Shown here: positions 38,939-48,139 of the stretch, piece by piece
How positions within the stretch are numbered: position 1 is the first letter of the stretch
Layout of the letters: each line of letters begins with the position of its first letter
Source of the DNA: Deltaproteobacteria bacterium
Lineage (GTDB): Bacteria; Myxococcota_A; Polyangia; JAAYKL01
Length of the DNA stretch: 64,000 nucleotides
Direction of reading: 5' to 3'
Assembly (NCBI GenBank): GCA_016936575.1
Contig: JAFGXQ010000172.1
Span: 36,078 to 100,077 of the forward strand
Position numbers and translations under genes: made by a program
The notes under the pieces: generated by a model
Told to the model about the DNA's origin: nothing
Seen by the model: only the letters and a program-made list of their open reading frames with translations
The model's database searches: none

Positions 38939-39948
38939 TTCCGGGAGGAATATTCAAAGAATCGATTGAAAAATTTCTGCAACCCATTGCCCCGCTCCTT
39001 TGCGATGATACTGTGAGTGAAATCATGATCAATGGGCCAAACGACATCTGGGTGGAAAGAAAAGGTACATTACATGCGACTACACTTTCGTTCCCAAACT
39101 CTCAAGCCTTGCATTGTGCCCTAACCAATATTTCACAGTACTGCGGCAAACCAATTAATGAGGACTATCCAATACTGGAAACACATCTCCCGGACGGTTC
39201 TCGGTTGGAAGCGGTCCTTCCTCCCGTCGCCAAGAATGGCCCAACCGTGGCTATCCGTAGATTCTACAAATCCAAACTCACCATCTCCGATCTCATTACC
39301 AATGGAACCATCAGCGATGAAGCCGCCCTCTTTCTGGCACAAGCCATCTCGCAAAAGAAAAACATTGTCATATCGGGTGGAACCGGCAGCGGAAAAACAT
39401 CGCTACTATGCGCACTGTCTTCATTTTTCATGAAACGAGAACGCATTGTGGTTATTGAAGACACTCACGAACTGGATTTGCATCAACCTCACGTGGTGTA
39501 TCTGGAAAGCCGTTCTGCAGACGAACATGGGCGCGGCGCTATCCGTATCCGCGAGCTGCTTATCGCAACACTCCGCTTGCGTCCAGACCGAATACTCATC
39601 GGCGAAGTCCGCGGAGAAGAAGCGTTGGATTTAATACAGGCAATGACCAGCGGCCATTCCGGATCCATGACAACGGTGCACGCCAACACCCCTACCGACG
39701 CGCTTCGTCGATTTGAAACAATGATACTCAGCAGCCAGTCGGCCATTCCCCATCGCGCAATTTGTTCGCAAATCAACTCAGCCATTGACATTATCGTACA
39801 AATTAACCGTAGTCAGAACGGAAGACGACTGGTGAACGATATCAGCGAAGTACTCCCGCTTTCATCCTCCGGCGATTACCAGGTGCATCCTGAGTTTAAA
39901 CGTTATCTTGACGGTCCACTAAAGAAAGTAAAAAGGAGTGAATCATGA
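38935..39948 (+). CDS. CpaF/VirB11-type secretion ATPase
   Basis: VSEIMINGPNDIWVERKG, NIVISGGTGSGKTSLLCAL (Walker A), VVIEDTHEL, LRPDRILIGEVRGEEALDLIQAMTSGHSGSMTTVHANTPTDALRRFETMIL. Confidence 0.93.
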   Translation: MIPGGIFKESIEKFLQPIAPLLCDDTVSEIMINGPNDIWVERKGTLHATTLSFPNSQALHCALTNISQYCGKPINEDYPILETHLPDGSRLEAVLPPVAKNGPTVAIRRFYKSKLTISDLITNGTISDEAALFLAQAISQKKNIVISGGTGSGKTSLLCALSSFFMKRERIVVIEDTHELDLHQPHVVYLESRSADEHGRGAIRIRELLIATLRLRPDRILIGEVRGEEALDLIQAMTSGHSGSMTTVHANTPTDALRRFETMILSSQSAIPHRAICSQINSAIDIIVQINRSQNGRRLVNDISEVLPLSSSGDYQVHPEFKRYLDGPLKKVKRSES

Positions 39949-40556
39949 ACGAAGAATATTCCTTCGATGAAGAAGAAACACGCGTCGCGATGGTTCACCC
40001 ATCAACCGGAAAGGAAAGCCGGCCCTTATCTAAAAATCCACAATGTTCAATGGATGAGGCCACGATTGCGTGCGCCCCCCGTTTAGTCTCAAATCCATAC
40101 TCAAATAAAACAACAGAAGAATTTATTCCTCTGACACACGTACTTTCCTCTAGTGAACAAACCTGCGTGTGGAAATCAAAACCAAACCACCTCATGCAAA
40201 TGCTCCATCGGTGTCGACATGTTTCCCATCGTAAAAAAGCTGTAATTATGGTGGGCATCGCTTTATTGGTCAGTTTGCTGTTTGTTTTACCCAACGTTTT
40301 CGAATCGAAAGTCGAAAAGCCCTTGGCGCCATCAATTCATTTCGGTGAATCAGAACAAAAAAAACAGAGAAAACCGTTCTCTTCCCCAACAAAATCAGAA
40401 GGACAGCCATCACTTCACCGCGCTATTCGACTGCTTCGAGAAGGAAAACTCCAACACGCCCGGCAGGAATATGAACAGCTGTCCATTCAATATCCCGACA
40501 GTGACTCGTTTGCCATCTCCGTATCGATTTTGAATGCTCAGGAAAACCAGCTATGA
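39945..40556 (+). CDS. Single-pass membrane protein with C-terminal TPR-like helices
   Basis: TM AVIMVGIALLVSLLFVLPNVF; HRAIRLLREGKLQHARQEYEQLSIQYPDS. Confidence 0.72.
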   Translation: MNEEYSFDEEETRVAMVHPSTGKESRPLSKNPQCSMDEATIACAPRLVSNPYSNKTTEEFIPLTHVLSSSEQTCVWKSKPNHLMQMLHRCRHVSHRKKAVIMVGIALLVSLLFVLPNVFESKVEKPLAPSIHFGESEQKKQRKPFSSPTKSEGQPSLHRAIRLLREGKLQHARQEYEQLSIQYPDSDSFAISVSILNAQENQL

Positions 40557-41236
40557 AATATATCGGTGTTTTTTTAATCATTCTGTTGGTGGGGTGTACA
40601 TCCAAGCCGGTTTATAGGGAATTCGCTGTTGATGTCAATGTGGTTGATGATGAGCAAATTCCCGTGAGTTCAGCGATTGTCACTTTTTCAACCCTGGATT
40701 CAAAAAAACCCTTCCCCAAAAAACAAAGGACCGACAAAAACGGAACGGCACATTTTTCTTTCTGGGGAACTAAGGGCGAAAGTCTCAAGGCAAGTGTACA
40801 GTGCCCGAACAGATGGACTCCGGCATCAGACACACTGGTGGAACTGCGTTCACGAGCATTGACAACCATAGACGGAAAAAAAATAAAACCGGAACAAATC
40901 ACTTTTGTATGCATCCCACCCCAAAAAAAACATGTAGTGGTCGTACAAACCCGCGGTGCACATCGCTTGACGGTGAAATACAACGGTAAAAGCGCTGCCA
41001 TGACCGACGCACAAGGCATCGCTCAATTCGCTATACAGGGAGCACCGGGACAACTGATACAACTGGCGCTCGACACATCATCCCAACCACATCTTCGTCC
41101 CCAGATGCCCGTGCGCCAGCTGACGCTCCCGGCGAAACGTCGTTTTCTGATATTTGAACAAACCTTCTCAACCGTCTCGCCACCAAAAAAACGCCGAAGA
41201 AATAGTCGCCGAGTTGGGGTTCCGAAACGATTATAG
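40553..41236 (+). CDS. Lipoprotein with Ig/carboxypeptidase-regulatory-like beta domains
   Basis: MKYIGVFLIILLVGCTSKP lipobox; VDVNVVDDEQIPVSSAIVTFSTLDSKKPFPKKQRTDKNGTAHFSFWG. Confidence 0.7.
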   Translation: MKYIGVFLIILLVGCTSKPVYREFAVDVNVVDDEQIPVSSAIVTFSTLDSKKPFPKKQRTDKNGTAHFSFWGTKGESLKASVQCPNRWTPASDTLVELRSRALTTIDGKKIKPEQITFVCIPPQKKHVVVVQTRGAHRLTVKYNGKSAAMTDAQGIAQFAIQGAPGQLIQLALDTSSQPHLRPQMPVRQLTLPAKRRFLIFEQTFSTVSPPKKRRRNSRRVGVPKRL

Positions 41237-41300
41237 GAACGTCATTCAAAAATATCCGACAGAGAAAAAAATACTGAACGCGTACGGCTGCGATTCTATA

Positions 41301-41705
41301 TCAGCTATTGATTTCGCGACGAATATCGCGAATCACCTCAATTAATTTTCGATAAATAAATTGATTCAGGTTTCCCGAAGACACGATCACGGATAAAAAC
41401 AAGTCGTCTCCCATACATACCGTCACGCTATCGAGATGATCGGCATGAATCTCCATCTGTTCAAGTTTTCCGAGTGAAAGAGACTGAAACGCGCGGGTCG
41501 CCGTAGACACGACCACACCAATATGCGCAGCCGCCAACCGAGTGTCAAAGGGATCAAGATACGAATGATAGTCGATGGTCTCTCCTTCGGCATCATAAAA
41601 AACCGCTGCTTTGAACCCGGGACAAACACCGTCAATATGGGAGAGAATATCAGCGAATGCGGAACGATCCGTATCTCGATGTAGCGTGCCGTCAGACTCC
41701 ATCAT
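41301..41705 (-). CDS. Roadblock/LC7-like domain protein
   Basis: FADILSHIDGVCPGFKAAVFYDAEGETIDYHSYLDPFDTRLAAAHIGVVVSTA. Confidence 0.6.
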   Translation of the reverse strand: MMESDGTLHRDTDRSAFADILSHIDGVCPGFKAAVFYDAEGETIDYHSYLDPFDTRLAAAHIGVVVSTATRAFQSLSLGKLEQMEIHADHLDSVTVCMGDDLFLSVIVSSGNLNQFIYRKLIEVIRDIRREINS

Positions 41706-41719
41706 AACGCTATAAACAT

Positions 41720-42691
41720 CTAGTGCGCAGATTCTGCGAAGTTACTGTTATTAATTTCAATGTCATAGATAAAAACATTCCCCCGATTGTAGACATCATC
41801 AATTAGCTCCGAAATATATTTCTGTCGTTCAAAACTGAATATCTCATTTTCCAGCGTCTTTCGAGCGTCAGTAAATGAGATATCGACTGCCGGCTCCTCA
41901 TTTTTTACAAATATCACATGGTATCCGAATTTGGTTTTTATCGGTTTGGATACTTTTTGTCCGGGATAATCGATCGCGAACGTTCCCTCAACAAACGGCT
42001 TGACGAACCCAGTGTTTCTCTGGTCGAAGGGAGGCAAATCCTCCACTCGAATTTTGGTACCGTCCGCACCGACCGTGGCAACCGCTTGTCGAAACGCTTT
42101 TTCAGAGTCGGCATTAGCTGCTGCAATACTCATCTCTCGGGCAATACGCTTTGCATCGTTATCGGAGTACAAACCGTCTCCCGTCATCGCAAGTGCATGA
42201 ACAACATCTCGCTGAGCGCCATGCACAAAACGAAATTTCTGCGATTCATACCTTTTTTTCAACGTTTCAAGCGGAATACTCTTTTCGGTGAATGCTTCGC
42301 CTTCTTTTTTCAAATACGCCAGCGCCAACGCCTTTTTAAATTCTGAAATAACCGTTTTATCACGAGCATATCCACGGCGACGCGCCTCTTCCTCCAGCAA
42401 ATAGAAATCGATTGCCTCTGCCAACGCTTCCTCTTTCGACAACTTCTGTTGTAATTGCTTCGCCTGAAATTCCACTGTTTCGGGGTAGATAGGAATACCG
42501 TTCACTTGTGCCAGAACCATAGAATCGTTCAGTTTTTTCGCTTTGATATGGCTATCCCATGCCTCGATATTGGTGGACACATTCGGCGCCGAATCCTCAG
42601 ATGAACATCCGATTGAAGAAGCACAGCAGACAACCCCTAAAATAATTACCGAAAATTCAGTGTGAAAATGCTTTTTAAAATGCTTTTTCAT
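41720..42691 (-). CDS. Parvulin-type peptidylprolyl isomerase lipoprotein
   Basis: Lipobox SIGC; VNGIPIYPETVEFQAKQLQQKLSKEEALAEAIDFYLLEEEARRRG; GFVKPFVEGTFAIDYPGQKVSKPIKTKFGYHVIFV. Confidence 0.85.
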   Translation of the reverse strand: MKKHFKKHFHTEFSVIILGVVCCASSIGCSSEDSAPNVSTNIEAWDSHIKAKKLNDSMVLAQVNGIPIYPETVEFQAKQLQQKLSKEEALAEAIDFYLLEEEARRRGYARDKTVISEFKKALALAYLKKEGEAFTEKSIPLETLKKRYESQKFRFVHGAQRDVVHALAMTGDGLYSDNDAKRIAREMSIAAANADSEKAFRQAVATVGADGTKIRVEDLPPFDQRNTGFVKPFVEGTFAIDYPGQKVSKPIKTKFGYHVIFVKNEEPAVDISFTDARKTLENEIFSFERQKYISELIDDVYNRGNVFIYDIEINNSNFAESAH

Positions 42692-43989
42692 TATCGAACT
42701 CGAACCATCGTTCCCTTATCATTCGCGGTTGAATACACAGACCACCATCCCGCAGGTACCGAAGGCGCCGTCCATCGATAAAACCATTCCGCGTCGGCCG
42801 GCGCCATATTCACGCAGCCGTGGCTTTTTCTGTTTCCAAATTTATTATGCCAGTAAACCGCATGCAACGCATAATTTTCATGAAAAAACTGTGTCCACGG
42901 CACATCCTGCAAGGAATACAGTTTCCGTTCTTCCGTCGGCTCAATCACCTCGGAGTCCGAATCCAACTCTTCTTCCTCATCAGTGTTGTCCATGGCAATC
43001 GCAGCCACCTTTACCCAAATACGAAATTGTCCCCTCACCGTTTTCGACGCGCCGTATCGTCCAGTAGATACCATCGTGGCGTACACCGGTTCATCCCCCA
43101 CATATGCAGTAACGATTTGCTGATTCACATCCACGTCGATCCAGCGTTCGTCATCGGCTATCCCCTCCGGCCGGGTTGCATTTGTCGTCACACGAACATC
43201 TTTTCCTGAAACCCAAAGACCATCCGACAGTTGATAAAAATGTTTCTTTTTCACGTCGACCTGCCCCTGCACCGCAAAAAAATCATATCGGCTCAGTTTT
43301 CGAACACGCTGCTCTTTTTGCTCGGCAGGCTCTTGATATGCCCATGCCTCCTGTGAGTTCACCCACCCTACCGGCCATTGCTGGTCGCGACTGACGGGCA
43401 CCCCCTGAAACGTGGAGACACGCCCGGAAACCCGCGCCGCATAGGTGGGAATCAACTTTCCTTCAGGAGTTTTAAAATACTTTTCGCCGTCGATGGATAC
43501 CCGCTTTTCCACACCGAAACCGAACCCCTTGAAAATTTCGCGCGTTTCTTCAACCCACCCATGACTCGACCACTGGTATTCAATCGCCGTTTCCTTTATG
43601 AACGCATATGGCCACGGAGTGACTGCATCGTTTTCCATCGGAGGCTGTTCGATTGCAGCGGGCGCGTCTTCAATCAGTGTGACCCCATTCCCACACACCC
43701 ACCCTTCTTCGTAAACCCGATACCACACATCTCCAGAACAACCATCTCCCTCTTTGCTTTCATAGATGGGCAGACGAGAACCTTTTACAGCCATTCCGCG
43801 CAACTTGTATTTTCCAGAAGGTCCTCGCTTAATCGCCACCCGATGACGCTCTACCAGCAACGAGCCGCCTGAATGCGCCGAAGTGGATGCTCGTTTCGAC
43901 TGTGCCTGTAATGTCCCGGAAGCCATTAACCCAAGCGCTCCAAACATCAACATCGCCGCAATACCTATTGTAATTCTGCGTGTACCCAT
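42691..43989 (-). CDS. L,D-transpeptidase (YkuD family)
   Basis: HAVYWHNKFGNRKSHGCVNMAPADAEWFYRW active site; RWIDVDVNQQIVTAYVGDEPVYATMVSTG. Start placed at MGTRRITIG. Confidence 0.9.
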   Translation of the reverse strand: MGTRRITIGIAAMLMFGALGLMASGTLQAQSKRASTSAHSGGSLLVERHRVAIKRGPSGKYKLRGMAVKGSRLPIYESKEGDGCSGDVWYRVYEEGWVCGNGVTLIEDAPAAIEQPPMENDAVTPWPYAFIKETAIEYQWSSHGWVEETREIFKGFGFGVEKRVSIDGEKYFKTPEGKLIPTYAARVSGRVSTFQGVPVSRDQQWPVGWVNSQEAWAYQEPAEQKEQRVRKLSRYDFFAVQGQVDVKKKHFYQLSDGLWVSGKDVRVTTNATRPEGIADDERWIDVDVNQQIVTAYVGDEPVYATMVSTGRYGASKTVRGQFRIWVKVAAIAMDNTDEEEELDSDSEVIEPTEERKLYSLQDVPWTQFFHENYALHAVYWHNKFGNRKSHGCVNMAPADAEWFYRWTAPSVPAGWWSVYSTANDKGTMVRVR

Positions 43990-44058
43990 TCCCTTTTCCT
44001 TGAAAGTAGAAAATGTAAATCTGTTGGACGGTTTTCGCCAGTGAAACATTCACCCGGT

Positions 44059-45321
44059 TTATTCATCCGTCGAGCGCTTTTTCCCCAGGAAAAATACCAC
44101 CAGAATCGACAGGTAATAAAGTATCACAAGTGGCGTCGCCAGCATAATTTGTGTCACAACATCCGGCGGAGTGATAATCGCAGCGAAAGTTACCGAAAAA
44201 ACGATAAACCAGCGACCAAAGCCGATCAACTGCCGATAGTCGACAATACCGGCATATGCCAGAAAGAAAATCAGTACCGGCAGTTCAAATACCAGGCCGA
44301 ATGCCAGCAACAACTTGATGGCGAAATCCAGATAATCCTTCACCATCAACACAGGCGCCAGCTTCTGTGCTGCCGCATGTACCACTGTCACTCTGTACAC
44401 CGACGGATGCGATGTCGCCTTGCGGTCAAACGCCTTGTAGGTGGTGATTCCGTTTTCAGAAGCGGAAACAATCATTTCCAGATTAATAGGGCGCTCATCT
44501 TTGAAAACCCGAATGGATGAAGGCGCTTCCCCACAGCGTTTTGAATCAAACCGATATATCAGTTGCACCCCCTTGGGCTCCGAAACACCGCGAAGCCTAC
44601 CGCAGTTTTCCCCCACCAGCTTTGCCTCCACCCACTGATATGCAGCGAACAACTTTGCCCATTTGTCTTTCTGTTCTGAACGCTTGGGCGATTTGACGGT
44701 TCCAGCGGATTTCCGGTTCATTTTTTTGTCAGGCGTGCGTTCCGACTTTTCGGCCGATTTCGTCTTACTCCCGGTATCCGCAGACGTTGTTCCGTCATTG
44801 CGATCCGCAGAAGCCTGCAATACTGCAAGGGGCTGGGTTTCCAAATGTTCGACTGTCCCACCGCTTGAAAACTGTAAAAAAAACGAAAAACCGATTGGAA
44901 ACACATAGGTATACGCACCAGCCGCACCCACAATAAACAGTGCCGAAGAAATAATCACAAATGGAAACGCGATTTTCTTTTCTTTCTTGTAAAGCCCCGG
45001 CGAAATAAAACGCCACAGATGATAAAAAATCACCGGAGAAGCGAAAAAAACGCCACCGATGGCTGAAATCTTGAGATAGGCCACAAACGGTTCCATCAAA
45101 CTTTTAAAACTCAACGGGGAAGGCGCCGGCAACCCGGGGACGCTCTTCCAGGCGGTATACAGCGGGGCTTCCAGAAACTGACGCAATTCCTCCCGAAAAA
45201 ACCAGCAGATGAAAATTCCGACCACCACCGCGAGGATGCATTTAATCAATCGCTGACGCAGCTCTTCAAGATGCTCCAAAAACGTCATGGTCTCCTGAGG
45301 CTCTTGTTCGTGCTCGCTCAC
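44059..45321 (-). CDS. tatC: TatC, twin-arginine translocase subunit, with large periplasmic-loop insertion
   Basis: MTFLEHLEELRQRLIKCIL; YLKISAIGGVFFASPVIFYHLWRFISPGLYKKEKK; DYLDFAIKLLLAFGLVFELPVLIFFLAYAGIVDYRQLIGFGRWFIVFSVTFAAIITPPDVVTQIMLATPLVILYYLSI. Confidence 0.94.
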   Translation of the reverse strand: MSEHEQEPQETMTFLEHLEELRQRLIKCILAVVVGIFICWFFREELRQFLEAPLYTAWKSVPGLPAPSPLSFKSLMEPFVAYLKISAIGGVFFASPVIFYHLWRFISPGLYKKEKKIAFPFVIISSALFIVGAAGAYTYVFPIGFSFFLQFSSGGTVEHLETQPLAVLQASADRNDGTTSADTGSKTKSAEKSERTPDKKMNRKSAGTVKSPKRSEQKDKWAKLFAAYQWVEAKLVGENCGRLRGVSEPKGVQLIYRFDSKRCGEAPSSIRVFKDERPINLEMIVSASENGITTYKAFDRKATSHPSVYRVTVVHAAAQKLAPVLMVKDYLDFAIKLLLAFGLVFELPVLIFFLAYAGIVDYRQLIGFGRWFIVFSVTFAAIITPPDVVTQIMLATPLVILYYLSILVVFFLGKKRSTDE

Positions 45322-45323
45322 AA

Positions 45324-45698
45324 CTATCCCTTCATCTCTTTTTTCACGTCGTTCATACCTTGGGCAACGTCATCAGAGACCGCTGTCAAATCTTTCTGAA
45401 CACCCGATTTCACATCTCCGATGTCATCCTGAAGTGCCTTGTATTCTTCATCGAGGGCTCGAGCTTCGGCGTACACAGACTCGGCCTTGGCCATCATTTC
45501 ATCGGTGATTTCAGACTTCACCTGATTCAACTCCGCCACTTCCGCATCGATCTGATTTCGTAAATCCCGACTGGCCGCCTTCAGCTGCACCACTACGTAG
45601 GCAATTTTACTGAACAGCTCCGGCAGTTTCTGCGGCCCCACAAACAACAACAGGATCAGTGCGATAACAATGAACTCCGTCCAGCCGATACCCGTCAC
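45324..45698 (-). CDS. tatB: TatB/TatA family Sec-independent translocase subunit
   Basis: MTGIGWTEFIVIALILLLFVGPQKLPELFSKIAYVVVQLKAASRDLRNQID. Confidence 0.88.
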   Translation of the reverse strand: MTGIGWTEFIVIALILLLFVGPQKLPELFSKIAYVVVQLKAASRDLRNQIDAEVAELNQVKSEITDEMMAKAESVYAEARALDEEYKALQDDIGDVKSGVQKDLTAVSDDVAQGMNDVKKEMKG

Positions 45699-45739
45699 TT
45701 GTTTTCTCCTTGAACCAAAAAATGCCTGGAATTCCCTGC

Positions 45740-47350
45740 CTAATTGGATGAGGTGAGGCCGCGCATCCGTTTGTGCAGCTGTTTCACGCTCTGCAGCGCT
45801 GTTTCGTTGTGGTCTACCGTCTGTGTCAATTTCTCCACCAGGGAAAGCACTTCCTGGGTACTGGTGTTGTGCTGGTGATGCGACATATTCAATTCGCTTA
45901 CCATTTTTGAAATCGACTCAATCGCCTCGGTAATCTGTCGGCCGCCTTTGGCCTGCTCAATGGTGGAACGCTCCACATGCTGAGTGATGGACCGCATCTT
46001 CTCCGCACCGCGGATAATCACTTCCGACCCTTTGGCCTGCTCCGAAGTGGCCATTGCGATTTGCTGCACCGACTCCGCAATGCGACTGATGGTATCGGTC
46101 ACCTGCTTCGACCCTTTCGACTGCTCTACCGTTGCCCGCGCAATGGACCGCATCATACTGGTGGATTTCTGAGAGCTTTCCAGAATCTTACGCAACGCTC
46201 GCTCGGCATCGTCTGAAACCTGCACCCCTTTATCAACATTCTGATTACCACGTTCTACCGCCGAAATCGCATTGATGGTTTCGGATTGAATGGTTTTAAT
46301 CAGATTGGCGATCTCTTTGGTGGATACCCCGGAACGCTCCGCCAAATCCTTGATTTCGTCCGCCACCACCGCAAATCCTTTTCCGTGTTCCCCCGCCTGA
46401 GCCGCGATAATCGCCGCGTTCAACGCCAACAGGTTGGTTTGTTCCGCCACATCATCAATCACGCTTAAAATCTGTCCAATGGCCTCGATCTTTTTCCCCA
46501 GATTCAAAATCACATCCATGGCCTCTTGAGAGGACCCTTTCGCTTCTTTGATCACCGCGATGGTCTTGGCTACCGCATCAGCAGATCGTTCGGCATCTCT
46601 GGCAACACCCTCGGAAATAATAGCGGTTTCATTGGCATTCGTCTGCACCTGATTAATCGAAACATCCATCTCATTCATCGCGGAGGACGTCTCTTCAGCG
46701 GTAGTTGACAGCTCTTCCACATTCTCGGCAACCTCTTTCACAGACACCGCCATCTCTCCAATGGAGTTCACCGTATCTCGCACAGAGACGCCCATGGCCG
46801 TCATGTTTTCAGCCACCTCCTCGTTGGTGGTGGTCATTTGTAAGATGGATGATGCGCCCTGCTCCGCTGCGGATGCAAGAGATTCCACGTGAGAAGCGAT
46901 GGCGGCAAAAGCCACCGACATATTCTTCACCGCACTTTGCGTTTGACTCACGTCCCCCTGCTGCTCAGTCAAGTCTCTTTCAAATAATGCAATCACTTCC
47001 TCACAATCTTCCACCACACGTTGCATTTCGACCACTTTCTTCTGTGCCGCTGCCGTGTCACCGTCCAACTGTGCAATCAGAGAATCAATATCGCCGCACA
47101 ATGCCGAAAACACCCCGCTGGTTTCAGGCGCCTTCTTACCCGGCACCACCCTTGCATCGGAAATCCATCGCCGGACAGCATTAATATCCCGTTGAACCAC
47201 CAATCTGGAAACCAACATGTACATCACACTCGCAGATGCCAACACCGCTATCACCAGAAGGATGTCGTCGTTTTGTGGAACCAACATACCGGTGAGCATC
47301 AACCCAATCGCTGCAATTGAAAAAAATATTTCGGGTACCCCGCGTTTCAT
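45740..47350 (-). CDS. Methyl-accepting chemotaxis protein
   Basis: Signalling hairpin [58 protein letters not shown]. Confidence 0.95.
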   Translation of the reverse strand: MKRGVPEIFFSIAAIGLMLTGMLVPQNDDILLVIAVLASASVMYMLVSRLVVQRDINAVRRWISDARVVPGKKAPETSGVFSALCGDIDSLIAQLDGDTAAAQKKVVEMQRVVEDCEEVIALFERDLTEQQGDVSQTQSAVKNMSVAFAAIASHVESLASAAEQGASSILQMTTTNEEVAENMTAMGVSVRDTVNSIGEMAVSVKEVAENVEELSTTAEETSSAMNEMDVSINQVQTNANETAIISEGVARDAERSADAVAKTIAVIKEAKGSSQEAMDVILNLGKKIEAIGQILSVIDDVAEQTNLLALNAAIIAAQAGEHGKGFAVVADEIKDLAERSGVSTKEIANLIKTIQSETINAISAVERGNQNVDKGVQVSDDAERALRKILESSQKSTSMMRSIARATVEQSKGSKQVTDTISRIAESVQQIAMATSEQAKGSEVIIRGAEKMRSITQHVERSTIEQAKGGRQITEAIESISKMVSELNMSHHQHNTSTQEVLSLVEKLTQTVDHNETALQSVKQLHKRMRGLTSSN

Positions 47351-47579
47351 TCCTCTTTTCCTTCCGCGAAATTTAAAACAGTGTCTATTTTCCGAAAATC
47401 ATCACCGACAAAACGGCAATCATATTGTAAATCGGTCAAAACCCATTCTCACGTAAGAGCAATAGTACTATTTTCATAATAATTAAATAAAGTTCTAAGT
47501 CGTTTTTTTATTAATTACTTCTCTGGACATCTTGAAAAGTTTTGATAGCGTCCTTATTTGAGGCAATCGGGAGGACCAA

Positions 47580-48128
47580 ATGACCGTACATGTACTTGTT
47601 CCTATTTCAACGGGTTTTGAAGAAATTGAAGCCACCACCATTATTGATGTGTTGCGACGCGCCGGCATTGCTGTAACCGTGGCGGGACTCACCGACGGAC
47701 CGGTGACCGGACGTTCCGGAATCACTATGCTGCCCGACACTCCGCTGGATAAGGCCCTCGGGCACCCCTATGAAATGATCGTCCTTCCGGGGGGTCAGCC
47801 CAATGCCGATACCCTGCGCGATGACAAACGCGTCATCACCGCATTGCAAAAAGCGCATGAGGCCGGAACCTACGTCGCAGCCATTTGCGCAGCTCCCGCC
47901 GCCCTCACTCGGGCCGGTCTCCTTGAACACCGAAAAGCGACCATTTATCCCGGTTGCGAAAAAAATCTTCCAGACGGCAGCTTTGTACCCGACCGGGTCG
48001 TTGTGGAAGAAAAAATCATTACCAGCCGCGGTCCCGGAACCGCCATGGAATTCGCGCTAACCCTGGTATCTCTCCTGGTCGGAGAAGAAATCGCCAAGAA
48101 AGTTGCCGGCGCATTGCTGGCACCCTGA
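47580..48128 (+). CDS. DJ-1/PfpI family protein
   Basis: VHVLVPISTGFEEIEATTIIDVLRRAGIAVTVAGL, VAAICAAPAALTRAGLLEHRKATIYPG. Confidence 0.92.
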   Translation: MTVHVLVPISTGFEEIEATTIIDVLRRAGIAVTVAGLTDGPVTGRSGITMLPDTPLDKALGHPYEMIVLPGGQPNADTLRDDKRVITALQKAHEAGTYVAAICAAPAALTRAGLLEHRKATIYPGCEKNLPDGSFVPDRVVVEEKIITSRGPGTAMEFALTLVSLLVGEEIAKKVAGALLAP

Positions 48129-48139
48129 TATTCAACTGT

